Below, in pieces: positions 47,063-55,127 of a stretch of 64,000 bases of DNA. Origin of the DNA: Candidatus Enterococcus ferrettii (GTDB taxonomy: Bacteria > Bacillota > Bacilli > Lactobacillales > Enterococcaceae); contig NZ_JAFREL010000008.1 of assembly GCF_017377655.1 (NCBI RefSeq), positions 19,944 through 83,943 on the forward strand. The letters are read 5' to 3'. How positions within the stretch are numbered: position 1 is the stretch's first letter; every line of letters starts with the position of its first letter. The position numbers and the translations under genes are program-made. The notes under the pieces were generated by a model. The model saw nothing but the letters and a program-made list of their open reading frames with translations. It did not search any database and was not told the origin of the DNA.

Positions 47063-48729
47063 TAGTTGCTAAGTGTTTCTTTATAAGCTGCCAGTTCTTC
47101 CAGCAGTATAATTAGCTGCTTTTCAGTTTCATTTGGCAAACGATCATAGCCATCATTAATTGTCTTTCTTCGTTGAATAAAAGATAAACGTGTTTCAAAT
47201 CGCTCGATTAATTTTTGGATATAATTGGCATCTTCAAAAGGTGGAACATGTCCATCAATAGGTAGATAAGATAATGCTTTTAAAGGGCCAAAGGTTTTGA
47301 ATTCTGCCGTATTTTCAACAATTTTTTCTATGGAAGAAAGGGTATGTTGTGGTGTTACATCGTTTCCTTCAAAAATACCTGTATTCAACATGTAACAATC
47401 AGTCTGCTTCTTTTGGAATAATTCCAAGAAATCTTGGTAATCTTCAGCCAACGGAAAGCTTCGAAACGGATTGGCAAAAGGTTCTATAACTAATTGATCC
47501 GCTTTGGCATTGACGATATTTTCAGCAGTGGAACGTTTAGTGGCTAAAGTAACACCAAAAACGGCCGCTAGACAAGGATCATTTACCTTCATAACTGGAG
47601 GCAAACTGTCATCCTTCATAATCCAAAAGATGCCGTCAATCTTCTCATCAAGATGATCTACTCGATTCTCAGTAGCAAATCGACTCTTAATGCTGCGCCC
47701 GTTACCATTACGAATATCTTCCGTCACTAATACTTTATTGCCATTTTCATTTAAAGTAATCCCAACGTTTTGAGCAGTAACTACATAGCTTAGCTCTTCA
47801 CTGCTACTGGTATAATCCTGCGTTTTATCAAAATAAGAGGGCTCGAGAGCAGTGGTTGATCCTTTTGCTTTGGAGATAACAAAAGCATCGTCATGTAATA
47901 CTTTTATATCATATTTATTTTGATGCTTAGCCAAGGTAATGGTTGATTTACCTGAGCCAGATAAACCAAAAGCTGCCATTGTGTAATTGCGATTAGCAGT
48001 ACAGTATTGTTTCATTCCCCCATGACAGGCAATAAAACCGTTGCGGTGAGCTGTTGCCCATGCTAAAGTCAAGCTGGCTTTCTTAAGTTCGCCAAAATAG
48101 CGTAAACCAAGGACTGCTGTACAATTATGACGTGAATCAACTACAACCAATCCGTTAGGAAAATCAGGATGCTTCCAGTCTGGATCAGCTAGTAAGTAGA
48201 TATCGCCTTCAGGGATTGCTTCTGAGTTAGTATAGAAACTCACTGATTCCTGCGCCATTTGGAAATTTAATAAATAAGTGTACAAATTAGCGGCGTATTT
48301 CTTTGGCAGCATCAAGTGGGACTGCATGGAGAATTCCTGATCTAAGCCAACAAAGACGCTTCCTTTGAAACACTCTTTAGCGCCAATTTGAAAGACAGCT
48401 TCACGCAAAATCTTATCATAATAAGCTTGATCGATATCGGAATGTCCAATAATTCGTCGGGCAGCTGCTGTTCGACCGACAATTTCACCGTCATTGGAAA
48501 CCAGAACTTTCGTGTCGGTGGGTAATCCCAATTCCTCCGCGTGTCTAACAGGTAAATCTGTAACGACAACATCTTGAGAATTTTGCGCTAACTGATAGGC
48601 TTCGGACAGGGAACTAACGGTAGTGACATTATTTCCATAAAAAGCGGTTTCAATAATCGTTCGAGTGCTGGAAAAGATAGGATTTGCGATTGTAATATCG
48701 GTTTGCTTAAAATGCTGAATGCTACTCAT
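47062..48729 (-). CDS. pckA: Phosphoenolpyruvate carboxykinase (ATP)
   Basis: A 555-aa ATP-type PEP carboxykinase, interconverting oxaloacetate with phosphoenolpyruvate. The kinase-1a P-loop is FGLSGSGKSTITL, followed by VLHDDAF (kinase-2 metal site); GLRYFGELKK holds the conserved oxaloacetate-binding and metal Lys region. It has its own promoter and terminator, and no gluconeogenic neighbours are seen. In fermenting lactobacilli-type organisms it may run anaplerotically or in a malate/citrate route; that is inference. Confidence 0.9.
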   Translation of the reverse strand: MSSIQHFKQTDITIANPIFSSTRTIIETAFYGNNVTTVSSLSEAYQLAQNSQDVVVTDLPVRHAEELGLPTDTKVLVSNDGEIVGRTAAARRIIGHSDIDQAYYDKILREAVFQIGAKECFKGSVFVGLDQEFSMQSHLMLPKKYAANLYTYLLNFQMAQESVSFYTNSEAIPEGDIYLLADPDWKHPDFPNGLVVVDSRHNCTAVLGLRYFGELKKASLTLAWATAHRNGFIACHGGMKQYCTANRNYTMAAFGLSGSGKSTITLAKHQNKYDIKVLHDDAFVISKAKGSTTALEPSYFDKTQDYTSSSEELSYVVTAQNVGITLNENGNKVLVTEDIRNGNGRSIKSRFATENRVDHLDEKIDGIFWIMKDDSLPPVMKVNDPCLAAVFGVTLATKRSTAENIVNAKADQLVIEPFANPFRSFPLAEDYQDFLELFQKKQTDCYMLNTGIFEGNDVTPQHTLSSIEKIVENTAEFKTFGPLKALSYLPIDGHVPPFEDANYIQKLIERFETRLSFIQRRKTINDGYDRLPNETEKQLIILLEELAAYKETLSN

Positions 48730-48761
48730 GTGGCGTCCTCCTCTGCGAAATATATATTATT

Positions 48762-48790
48762 ATAATAGCATTAAAAACTAAGGTGTACAA
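48762..48790 (-). promoter_or_regulatory. pckA promoter candidate
   Basis: On the minus strand TTGTAC (48785-48790), 17 bases, TATTAT (48762-48767), with A/T-rich flanks and AGAGGAGGA ahead of the pckA start. No clear catabolite-response element was found beside it. Confidence 0.5.
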
Positions 48791-48888
48791 ACGATAAAAA
48801 AACATAATAAGATGAGAATATTTCAACAGATAGATTAAACTAGTCAAGAGACAGAGGAACGATTATACTATTTAAAGGAGGGAAGGCA

Positions 48889-49464
48889 ATGAAGAATTTT
48901 TTGGTGACAGTAAAAAATAGATTGGGAGCAGGGTGGCAGCTGTTTATTCAGGCTGTGTCTGAAAATGAGAGGAAATCGTTGACAATTGCAGTAAGCTTGG
49001 TCATTTTCTCGATTATCTTTTCGGTAAGCGTGGGTTATGCACAAAAAAGTGTACGTAAGGACGAGTTGAATACCTTGGTTAACCAACAGATGCAATCAGA
49101 CTACATTACCCCCTTTGCTTATGAAGAAGGTGATGCAGCTATTGAGAGCAGCCCAGCAATTTCTGTTATGTTTGCTCAACCTCATGGAGATTCTTTAGAG
49201 AATATTTTAACTATTCTAGATACTCCGAAACAAAAAGAAGAGCTTAATCGTACATTTTACTATTATCCGTTGGTTTACAATAGCAGTAAAATCGCAGAAA
49301 ACTATAACCTGGATCCAACCAAAATCACTTTCATTTTCTTCCAAAAAGGTCAGGAAAAAAATCGCTTTGTGGTTGAGGACCTGAATGATCTAAATAAAGA
49401 ATTCGTTCCCGAGTTGAACCGATTACCAATGTGGCGCTTGAAGGATCAAAATGAGAATAACTAA
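48889..49464 (+). CDS. Membrane-anchored protein of unknown function
   Basis: A 191-aa protein that I do not recognise. A cytoplasmic N-terminus of about 30 residues is followed by one transmembrane helix (about 30-52, SLTIAVSLVIFSIIFSVSVG) and an extracellular acidic domain of about 140 residues with no Cys. It starts after AAAGGAGGGAAGGCA, with a candidate promoter TAGTCA (48841-48846), 17 bases, TATACT (48864-48869). It is divergent from pckA and precedes the trp leader. The single-anchor plan suggests an envelope role. Confidence 0.75.
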   Translation: MKNFLVTVKNRLGAGWQLFIQAVSENERKSLTIAVSLVIFSIIFSVSVGYAQKSVRKDELNTLVNQQMQSDYITPFAYEEGDAAIESSPAISVMFAQPHGDSLENILTILDTPKQKEELNRTFYYYPLVYNSSKIAENYNLDPTKITFIFFQKGQEKNRFVVEDLNDLNKEFVPELNRLPMWRLKDQNENN

Positions 49465-49494
49465 AATAATTTCATTTTTTTTTAATAAATAGCA

Positions 49495-49523
49495 TTGACA
49501 GCTATCTGATTTTTCGATAGACT
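49495..49523 (+). promoter_or_regulatory. trpXYZ promoter
   Basis: TTGACA (49495-49500), 17 bases, TAGACT (49518-49523). It lies just upstream of the Trp leader peptide; the leader mRNA is about 295 nucleotides. Confidence 0.7.
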
Positions 49524-49553
49524 AATGTCAATATCAAAGAAGGAGTGACATTC

Positions 49554-49610
49554 ATGTTTAGAACAAACTTATCTGTTCAATTAAATAGCTGGCAAAACTG
49601 GCGTAGATAA
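49554..49610 (+). CDS. trp leader peptide (MFRTNLSVQLNSWQNWRR)
   Basis: An 18-codon ORF preceded by AAGGAG (49540-49545) at good spacing. It has two Trp codons (49590-49592, 49599-49601) close to its end, a strong excess for such a short peptide. The stop codon abuts the first RNA segment of an attenuator, and the next genes encode a tryptophan-type ABC transporter. It is therefore a sensor of charged tRNA-Trp. Ribosome stalling at these codons should permit read-through. Confidence 0.85.
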   Translation: MFRTNLSVQLNSWQNWRR

Positions 49611-49773
49611 GTTGTGTTTATGAATTCACTTCATAGATACAACGTTTAGACTATCTCTAAATTGTGTATCTATGCGCTGGTACTATTTGTGTCGTTTCCC
49701 GCATAGAGCAGATCTATGCGGTTTTTGTCTTTATTAGGCAGCTACCGTCATTCGTGGGGGTAGTTGCCTTTTT
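49611..49773 (+). promoter_or_regulatory. Trp-responsive attenuator with tandem terminators
   Basis: Segments: A 49611-49624 pairs with B 49630-49643 (14 bp, two wobbles); B (CATAGATAC, 49632-49640) can instead pair with C (GTATCTATG, 49666-49674); C (CTATGCG, 49670-49676) with D (CGCATAG, 49700-49706); D (CCGCATAGA, 49699-49707) with E (TCTATGCGG, 49713-49721) plus TTTTT as terminator 1. Terminator 2 is GGCAGCTACC (49737-49746) / GGTAGTTGCC (49759-49768) plus T5. A ribosome at the leader stop would cover A and favour B:C and D:E (termination); stalling at Trp leaves A:B and C:D (read-through). The rest of the 360-bp gap, up to the trpX ribosome site, holds nothing else. Confidence 0.8.
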
Positions 49774-49825
49774 CGCATTTATTTTAAAATTAAACAACTA
49801 CAATTAGAATTTGGGGGACTTATTT

Positions 49826-50839
49826 ATGAAAAACAAGGGGATTATCGGATCAATTATTGCATTAGCCGTGATATTAATTGGAGTATTTGCTTATCAAATG
49901 GGCTCAAGACAAAACAACACTCAAACAGATCAAAAAGAAGAAATGAAAACTGTTGGAATTCTGCAGTTCATCAGTCACCCTTCACTAGATCAAATTTCTG
50001 ATGGGGTAATTGAAGGCCTAAAGCAGGAAGGATTTGAAGATGGTAAAAATATCAATATTGAGTTTTTAAATGGTCAAGGGGACCAAAGCAAACTAAACAC
50101 TATGACTCAGCAACTATTAAACAAAAAGTCAGATGTATTAGTTGGTGTTGCAACACCAGCAGCCAAAGCATTAGCCAATGGAACTTCTGATATTCCTGTA
50201 ATCATGGGGGCAGTAAGCGATCCAGTGGGTTCGGGCTTAGTGGATACTTTAGAAAAGCCTGGTGGTAACGTAACTGGGGTGAATAATTTAGCACCTGTGG
50301 GTCAACAATTTGAATTAATCAGAGCGTTGTTCCCGGAAGCGAAGAAAATAGCTTTGCTCTATTCTTCTTCTGAAGAAAACTCACAAGCGCAAATTGATAA
50401 GGCAGAAGAAATGGCGAAAAAAGAAGGGTACGAAGCAACTCGGTACGCTGTATCCTCAAGTAATGAAATTGCGCAGTTAGCGCAATCAGCAGCAGCGGAA
50501 AATGATTTTATCTATGTACCTCAGGATAATATTATCGCAAGTGCATTCCAAACAGTTATTAATGAATCTGACAAAACGAAAACGCCAGTCTTTGTTTCAG
50601 TGGACAATATGGTAGATGAAGGCGGAATCGCTACGATCGGACAAAATCAATTTGATCTAGGTGTTGAAACTGGTAAAATGGCTGCCGATGTTTTAAATGG
50701 TAATACCGATGCAGGTAATACACCAGTTAATGTGATTGACTATGGTGAAATGATTATCAATGAAAAGAAAGCAGCGGAATTAGGTATTACTATTCCAGAA
50801 AATATTAAAAAAGAAGCGAAATTGGTTGAAGGAGAATAG
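49826..50839 (+). CDS. trpX: Tryptophan ABC transporter substrate-binding protein
   Basis: A 337-aa binding protein of the COG2984 family. An uncleaved N-terminal anchor helix (about 5-26) is followed by the two-lobed domain, for example TVGILQFISHPSLDQISDG and PVIMGAVSDPVGSGLV. No lipobox Cys is visible. In streptococci and enterococci this family with its permease and ATPase forms TrpXYZ; the Trp-coded leader peptide just upstream supports tryptophan as substrate. ATG 49826 follows GGGGGA. Confidence 0.88.
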   Translation: MKNKGIIGSIIALAVILIGVFAYQMGSRQNNTQTDQKEEMKTVGILQFISHPSLDQISDGVIEGLKQEGFEDGKNINIEFLNGQGDQSKLNTMTQQLLNKKSDVLVGVATPAAKALANGTSDIPVIMGAVSDPVGSGLVDTLEKPGGNVTGVNNLAPVGQQFELIRALFPEAKKIALLYSSSEENSQAQIDKAEEMAKKEGYEATRYAVSSSNEIAQLAQSAAAENDFIYVPQDNIIASAFQTVINESDKTKTPVFVSVDNMVDEGGIATIGQNQFDLGVETGKMAADVLNGNTDAGNTPVNVIDYGEMIINEKKAAELGITIPENIKKEAKLVEGE

Positions 50840-50842
50840 AAA

Positions 50843-51721
50843 ATGGTCATTTCAGCAATTGGACAAGGATTTTTATGGGGAATTTTAGGCTTAGGAATTT
50901 TCATGACCTATCGTATTCTAAACTTTCCTGATATGACAACTGAAGGATCTTTCCCCTTGGGAGGAGCGGTCTGTGTAACAGCAATTACACAAGGAATTCA
51001 CCCTATACTAGCAACACTATTAGGTATTCTGGCAGGTATGTGTGCAGGATTTGTTACCGGTATGCTTTATACGAAAGGAAAAATCCCGGTCATTTTGGCA
51101 GGAATTCTAGTAATGTCTGGTTTAAACTCAGTGATGCTGTTTATTATGCAGACACCGAACTTGTCATTGCTGAATAAACCAAAAATTCAAGATTTTTTCA
51201 CTGGATTAAACTTACCTAACCATTATGATATTGTCATTTTAGGTTTGATTGCAGTTAGCCTGATTATTGCTTTGCTGCTATTCTTCTTTTTCACCGATTT
51301 TGGTCAAGCGTACATCGCTACAGGTGATAATGAAAATATGGCGCGCTCAATTGGGATCAATACCGATCGCATGAAGGTAATTGGTTTGACTTTGTCAAAT
51401 GGAGTAATTGCATTATCAGGAGCGTTAATTGCTCAAAATGATGGCTATGCCGATATTGGTAAAGGAATTGGCGTAATCGTGATTGGTTTAGCGTCCATTA
51501 TAATTGGGGAAGTACTGTATGGCGAGCTATCCTTTGGTGAACGGCTGATTGCTGTTGTTTTAGGCAGTGTTATCTATCAATTATTGATCTTACTAATTAT
51601 CAAACTAGGTTTGGATACAACCTATTTAAAGATCTTCTCATCAATCATTTTGGCAATCTGTCTAATGATTCCACGCTTAAAGGAAGCACTGAATTTAAAA
51701 ACTGGATTAGAAAAGGAGTAA
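50843..51721 (+). CDS. trpY: Tryptophan ABC transporter permease
   Basis: A 292-aa integral membrane protein of the branched-chain-type ABC permease family (COG4120) with about nine hydrophobic helices. The segment ATGDNENMARSIGINTDRMKV is the cytoplasmic coupling region. It starts 3 bp after trpX and is followed 4 bp later by the ATPase gene. Confidence 0.88.
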   Translation: MVISAIGQGFLWGILGLGIFMTYRILNFPDMTTEGSFPLGGAVCVTAITQGIHPILATLLGILAGMCAGFVTGMLYTKGKIPVILAGILVMSGLNSVMLFIMQTPNLSLLNKPKIQDFFTGLNLPNHYDIVILGLIAVSLIIALLLFFFFTDFGQAYIATGDNENMARSIGINTDRMKVIGLTLSNGVIALSGALIAQNDGYADIGKGIGVIVIGLASIIIGEVLYGELSFGERLIAVVLGSVIYQLLILLIIKLGLDTTYLKIFSSIILAICLMIPRLKEALNLKTGLEKE

Positions 51722-51725
51722 GCAG

Positions 51726-52508
51726 ATGGAGGCATTACAAATCAAGCAAGCAACTAAAACCATTCGCAATGGGATCAACGATAAACGCCAAATTCTGCGC
51801 TCTGTTGATTTAACCATTCAACCAGGCGAATTCGTTACCGTCTTAGGCGGGAATGGAGCAGGAAAAAGTACCTTGTTTAATAGTATTTCGGGAACAATGA
51901 TGTTGGATAGTGGTACAGTTTCGGTGATGGGCAACGATCTAACTAAGCTTTCTGAAGAAAAACGAGCGAATTACATTTCTCGAGTTTTCCAAGACCCTAA
52001 GATGGGAACCGCACCACGACTGACTGTCGCAGAAAATTTGGGTTTAGCTGAAAAACGAGGACAAAAGCGAGCATTGCGGCCACGCAATTTGTCACAAAAA
52101 CGAGATTCTTATCATCAGCTATGCAGCCAAGTTGGTAACGGGCTGGAAAATCACTTGGATACACCAACCGGCTTTTTATCTGGTGGTCAACGTCAGGCGT
52201 TAAGTTTGCTGATGGCAACCTTAACCAAACCAGATTTGCTATTATTAGATGAGCATACTGCAGCACTCGATCCTAAAACCGCGAAACAATTGATGCAGGT
52301 AACGGATCAAAAAATTAAAGAGGAACAACTGACCTGCCTAATGGTTACCCACAAAATGGAGGACGCCTTAAATTATGGGAATCGGGTAATCGTAATGCAA
52401 AAAGGTCAAATCGTTAAAGACCTAAAAGGTGAGGAAAAAGCTAAGCTTTCCCTAACCGATTTGTTCTTATTTTTTGAAGAAGAGGAAGCGGCAGAAGAAA
52501 ATAGCTAA
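51726..52508 (+). CDS. trpZ: Tryptophan ABC transporter ATP-binding protein
   Basis: A 260-aa ABC ATPase (COG1101). Walker A GGNGAGKST, signature LSGGQRQAL, Walker B DLLLLDEHTAALDP and the H-loop VTHKMED are all intact. It powers uptake through the TrpY permease. Last gene before the aro leader; no clear terminator separates it from the aro promoter. Confidence 0.9.
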   Translation: MEALQIKQATKTIRNGINDKRQILRSVDLTIQPGEFVTVLGGNGAGKSTLFNSISGTMMLDSGTVSVMGNDLTKLSEEKRANYISRVFQDPKMGTAPRLTVAENLGLAEKRGQKRALRPRNLSQKRDSYHQLCSQVGNGLENHLDTPTGFLSGGQRQALSLLMATLTKPDLLLLDEHTAALDPKTAKQLMQVTDQKIKEEQLTCLMVTHKMEDALNYGNRVIVMQKGQIVKDLKGEEKAKLSLTDLFLFFEEEEAAEENS

Positions 52509-52538
52509 GGTTTGATGAATTGAAAGTTCAAAAAAGCA

Positions 52539-52567
52539 TTGACAAGTAAATTAAAGAAATTTATACT
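52539..52567 (+). promoter_or_regulatory. aro operon promoter
   Basis: TTGACA (52539-52544), 17 bases, TATACT (52562-52567). A near-consensus promoter upstream of the aromatic leader peptide. Confidence 0.85.
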
Positions 52568-52602
52568 TAGTGCAAATCAGAAATCAGTTTGGAGCGATGA
52601 TC

Positions 52603-52659
52603 ATGCAAAATATTAGACATCCACAACTGAATAATTCTTACTTTAGCTATTTTAGATAG
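52603..52659 (+). CDS. Aromatic leader peptide (MQNIRHPQLNNSYFSYFR)
   Basis: An 18-codon ORF with GGAG (52591-52594) eight bases upstream. Codons 13-17 read Tyr-Phe-Ser-Tyr-Phe, directly before the stop, so translation will stall when charged tRNA-Tyr or tRNA-Phe is short. It has the same length as the trp leader peptide and shares the QLN triplet before the sensing codons. The downstream operon makes chorismate, tyrosine and phenylalanine precursors, matching the codons. Confidence 0.87.
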   Translation: MQNIRHPQLNNSYFSYFR

Positions 52660-52822
52660 GTTTGTATTCATGTGTTCATGGATGCAAACAATGCACGTTT
52701 GTATCTATGATGGCTGAAGAACTTTAAATTGACTTTAAAGCCATGTAGATGATTCATCTATAATGGCTTTTTTCGTTTATTGGACCCATTGTAGATGTAA
52801 CACCTACAAGCGGGTCTTTTTT
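52660..52822 (+). promoter_or_regulatory. Tyr/Phe-responsive chain attenuator with two terminators
   Basis: Successive segments can each pair with the one before or after. A 52660-52672 with B 52677-52689 (13 bp, two wobbles). B 52681-52689 with C 52697-52705 (9 bp). C 52703-52715 with D 52739-52750. D 52737-52751 with E 52755-52770 plus T-run, terminator 1. E CATCTATAATGG (52755-52766) with F CCATTGTAGATG (52786-52797; 12 bp, one wobble). F, within GACCC and TTGTAG (52783-52794), with CTACAA and GGGTC (52804-52816) plus T-run, terminator 2. Stalling on Tyr/Phe codons leaves A:B, C:D and E:F, so neither terminator forms; a ribosome at the stop covers A and favours B:C, D:E and terminator 2. 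The rest of the 350-bp gap holds only the promoter and leader ORF. Confidence 0.82.
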
Positions 52823-52859
52823 GTCGATTGAAATCCAGGTTTAGAAAGAGGAATGAAGG

Positions 52860-54026
52860 ATGCGTTATTTAACAGCAGGAGAGTCACACGGACCACAATT
52901 AACAGCAATTATTGAAGGAGTACCAGCAGGAATAGCGGTATCTTTAGATGAAATTAATCAAGAGTTGGCTAGACGTCAAGGTGGGTATGGACGTGGCGGA
53001 AGAATGAAAATTGAAAAGGATCAGGTTCAAATCACCTCAGGCATTCGTCATGGGAAAACATTGGGAGCACCAATTACCATGGTCGTGGAAAACCGTGATT
53101 GGAAAAACTGGCAAACCGTCATGTCTGTAGAAGAAGTCGCTGAAAAAGATGCGCAATTACGCAAAGTGACCAAACCACGCCCGGGTCACGCAGATTTAGT
53201 TGGTGGCATGAAGTATCAACATCGAGACTTGCGTAATATTTTGGAACGTTCATCGGCACGGGAAACAACTATGCGCGTTGCAGTTGGTGGATTAGCTAAG
53301 CAAATTTTAAAAGCTTTAGATATTGAGATTGCCAGTCATGTGGTGAATCTAGGTGGAATTGAAGCTAAAATTCCTGAAGTAATCAGCGTCAAGGAAATCC
53401 AACAGGCTGCAGCAGCCTCAGAGGTAAACATGGTCGATCCTTCTATTGAGGAAGCGGTAAAGGCTAAAATTGATGAAACGAAAAAAGCTGGCAATACAAT
53501 TGGCGGTGTAGTAGAAGTGCGTTTAGAGAATGTTCCAGCTGGTTTAGGTAGTTACGTTCAATGGGACCGCAAATTGGACGGTAAAATTGCTCAGTCGATT
53601 GTCAGCATCAATGCTTTCAAGGGCGTTGAATTTGGTGTTGGTTTCCAGGCTGCAAACTTACCAGGTTCAGAAGTCATGGATGAAATTACTTGGAAAGAAG
53701 CAGAGGGATACCGCCGCAAAACCAATCATTTAGGTGGTTTTGAAGGAGGCATGACCAACGGTGAGCAGATTGTCGTACGGGGAGTGATGAAGCCTATTCC
53801 TACTTTGTACAAGCCCTTAATGAGTGTTGATATAGATACTAAGGAACCTTATAAAGCGAGTGTTGAACGTTCGGATAGTACAGCAGTACCTGCAGCAGCT
53901 ATTGTAGCTGAGAATGTAGTAGCTACAGTTATCGCTACTGAAATCCTAGAGCAGTTTCATTCTGATAATATCGCGGATCTAATTAATAATGTAGAAGAGA
54001 TGCGTAAACAGCATTTGATGTTTTAG
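52860..54026 (+). CDS. aroC: Chorismate synthase
   Basis: A 388-aa FMN-dependent enzyme that converts EPSP to chorismate. Signatures: [18 protein letters not shown] at the N-terminus, [23 protein letters not shown] and the C-terminal [11 protein letters not shown]. First structural gene after the aromatic attenuator; AGAGGAATGAAGG is the ribosome site. Confidence 0.96.
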   Translation: MRYLTAGESHGPQLTAIIEGVPAGIAVSLDEINQELARRQGGYGRGGRMKIEKDQVQITSGIRHGKTLGAPITMVVENRDWKNWQTVMSVEEVAEKDAQLRKVTKPRPGHADLVGGMKYQHRDLRNILERSSARETTMRVAVGGLAKQILKALDIEIASHVVNLGGIEAKIPEVISVKEIQQAAAASEVNMVDPSIEEAVKAKIDETKKAGNTIGGVVEVRLENVPAGLGSYVQWDRKLDGKIAQSIVSINAFKGVEFGVGFQAANLPGSEVMDEITWKEAEGYRRKTNHLGGFEGGMTNGEQIVVRGVMKPIPTLYKPLMSVDIDTKEPYKASVERSDSTAVPAAAIVAENVVATVIATEILEQFHSDNIADLINNVEEMRKQHLMF

Positions 54027-54040
54027 GAAGGTTGTCGCAG

Positions 54041-55123
54041 ATGGAAAAGAAAATTTTTGTGGTGGGTTTAGGTCTGATTGGTGCTTCCTTGTGTCGAGCA
54101 ATCAAACGTCCAGACATCAAACTGTATGGCTGGGATTTCCAAGCAGAAAGTTGCCAGATTGCACAAGAGACTGGAATTGTTGATGAAATCGCTGAGGGTT
54201 TAGAGTCAGCAGTAGAGATGGATGTTATTATTTTAGCGGTACCAGTTAGTGTTTCAATAGAATATCTGCAAAAATTAGCTCAATTACCCTTAAAAAAAGA
54301 CGCCATTGTCACCGATGTTGGTAGTACCAAATCGGCAATTGTTAAATTGGCCAAAACTTTACCCTTGACCTTTGTAGGCGGACATCCCATGTCAGGCTCA
54401 CATAAATCCGGAGTAAAAGCAGCAAATCCCAATTTATTTGAGGAAGCCTACTATATTTTAACACCGGTTAAGGATCAACAACCAATAGTAGATCAGCTAA
54501 TCGAACTTTTAGCACCGACCAGAGCTAAGTTTGTTGTTCTTGACCCAGAGAGTCATGATGAAATGGTGGGAGTATTGAGCCATCTTCCTCATATCGTAGC
54601 TTCAGGGCTGATGCAAATGAGCGATCAATTGGCAGGAACTTATCCTAGAGCAAATCAGCTGGCAGCAGGTGGCTTTCGTGATATCACTAGAATCGCTTCT
54701 TCTGATCCCAAAATGTGGACTGATATTTTGCTGACCAACCGAAAAATTTTATTAAAGCTGATGGATGACTGGCAGCAGGAAATGAATGAAATTAAGCAGC
54801 AGCTAAAAAGTAATGATCAGGAAGCTATTTATCAGTTCTTTGCTCAAGCCAAGAATACACGAGATCATTTACCGCAAAAGGATCAAGGCGCTATTCCTGC
54901 CTTTTATGATTTGTTGGTAGATATTCCTGATATTGCTGGAGCAGTCGCTCAAGTAACAACGGTATTAAGTCAGCATAAAATTTCAATTATCAACTTGAAA
55001 ATTCAGGAAACTCGTGAGGATATTTTCGGTGTTTTAGAATTGTCATTTAAAAGTAAAACAGATCTACTGGCAGGCAAAGCACTTGTTGAAGCAGAAAAAT
55101 TTAATTGTCGGATAAGGAGTTAA
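54041..55123 (+). CDS. tyrA: Prephenate dehydrogenase with ACT domain
   Basis: A 360-aa NAD-dependent enzyme giving 4-hydroxyphenylpyruvate, the tyrosine precursor. The N-terminal Rossmann motif is [14 protein letters not shown], the catalytic region has [10 protein letters not shown] and LSHLPHIVA, and the last 75 residues look like an ACT regulatory domain ([20 protein letters not shown]). ATG 54041 lies 9 bases after AGGAAGG; a TTG at 54032 abuts that site. Confidence 0.93.
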   Translation: MEKKIFVVGLGLIGASLCRAIKRPDIKLYGWDFQAESCQIAQETGIVDEIAEGLESAVEMDVIILAVPVSVSIEYLQKLAQLPLKKDAIVTDVGSTKSAIVKLAKTLPLTFVGGHPMSGSHKSGVKAANPNLFEEAYYILTPVKDQQPIVDQLIELLAPTRAKFVVLDPESHDEMVGVLSHLPHIVASGLMQMSDQLAGTYPRANQLAAGGFRDITRIASSDPKMWTDILLTNRKILLKLMDDWQQEMNEIKQQLKSNDQEAIYQFFAQAKNTRDHLPQKDQGAIPAFYDLLVDIPDIAGAVAQVTTVLSQHKISIINLKIQETREDIFGVLELSFKSKTDLLAGKALVEAEKFNCRIRS

Positions 55124-55127
55124 TACC

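Noticed and set aside
49540..49825. T-box riboswitch controlling trpXYZ
   Set aside because: No AGGGTGGNACCGCG core is present; instead a leader ORF with two Trp codons and mutually exclusive hairpins explains the region.
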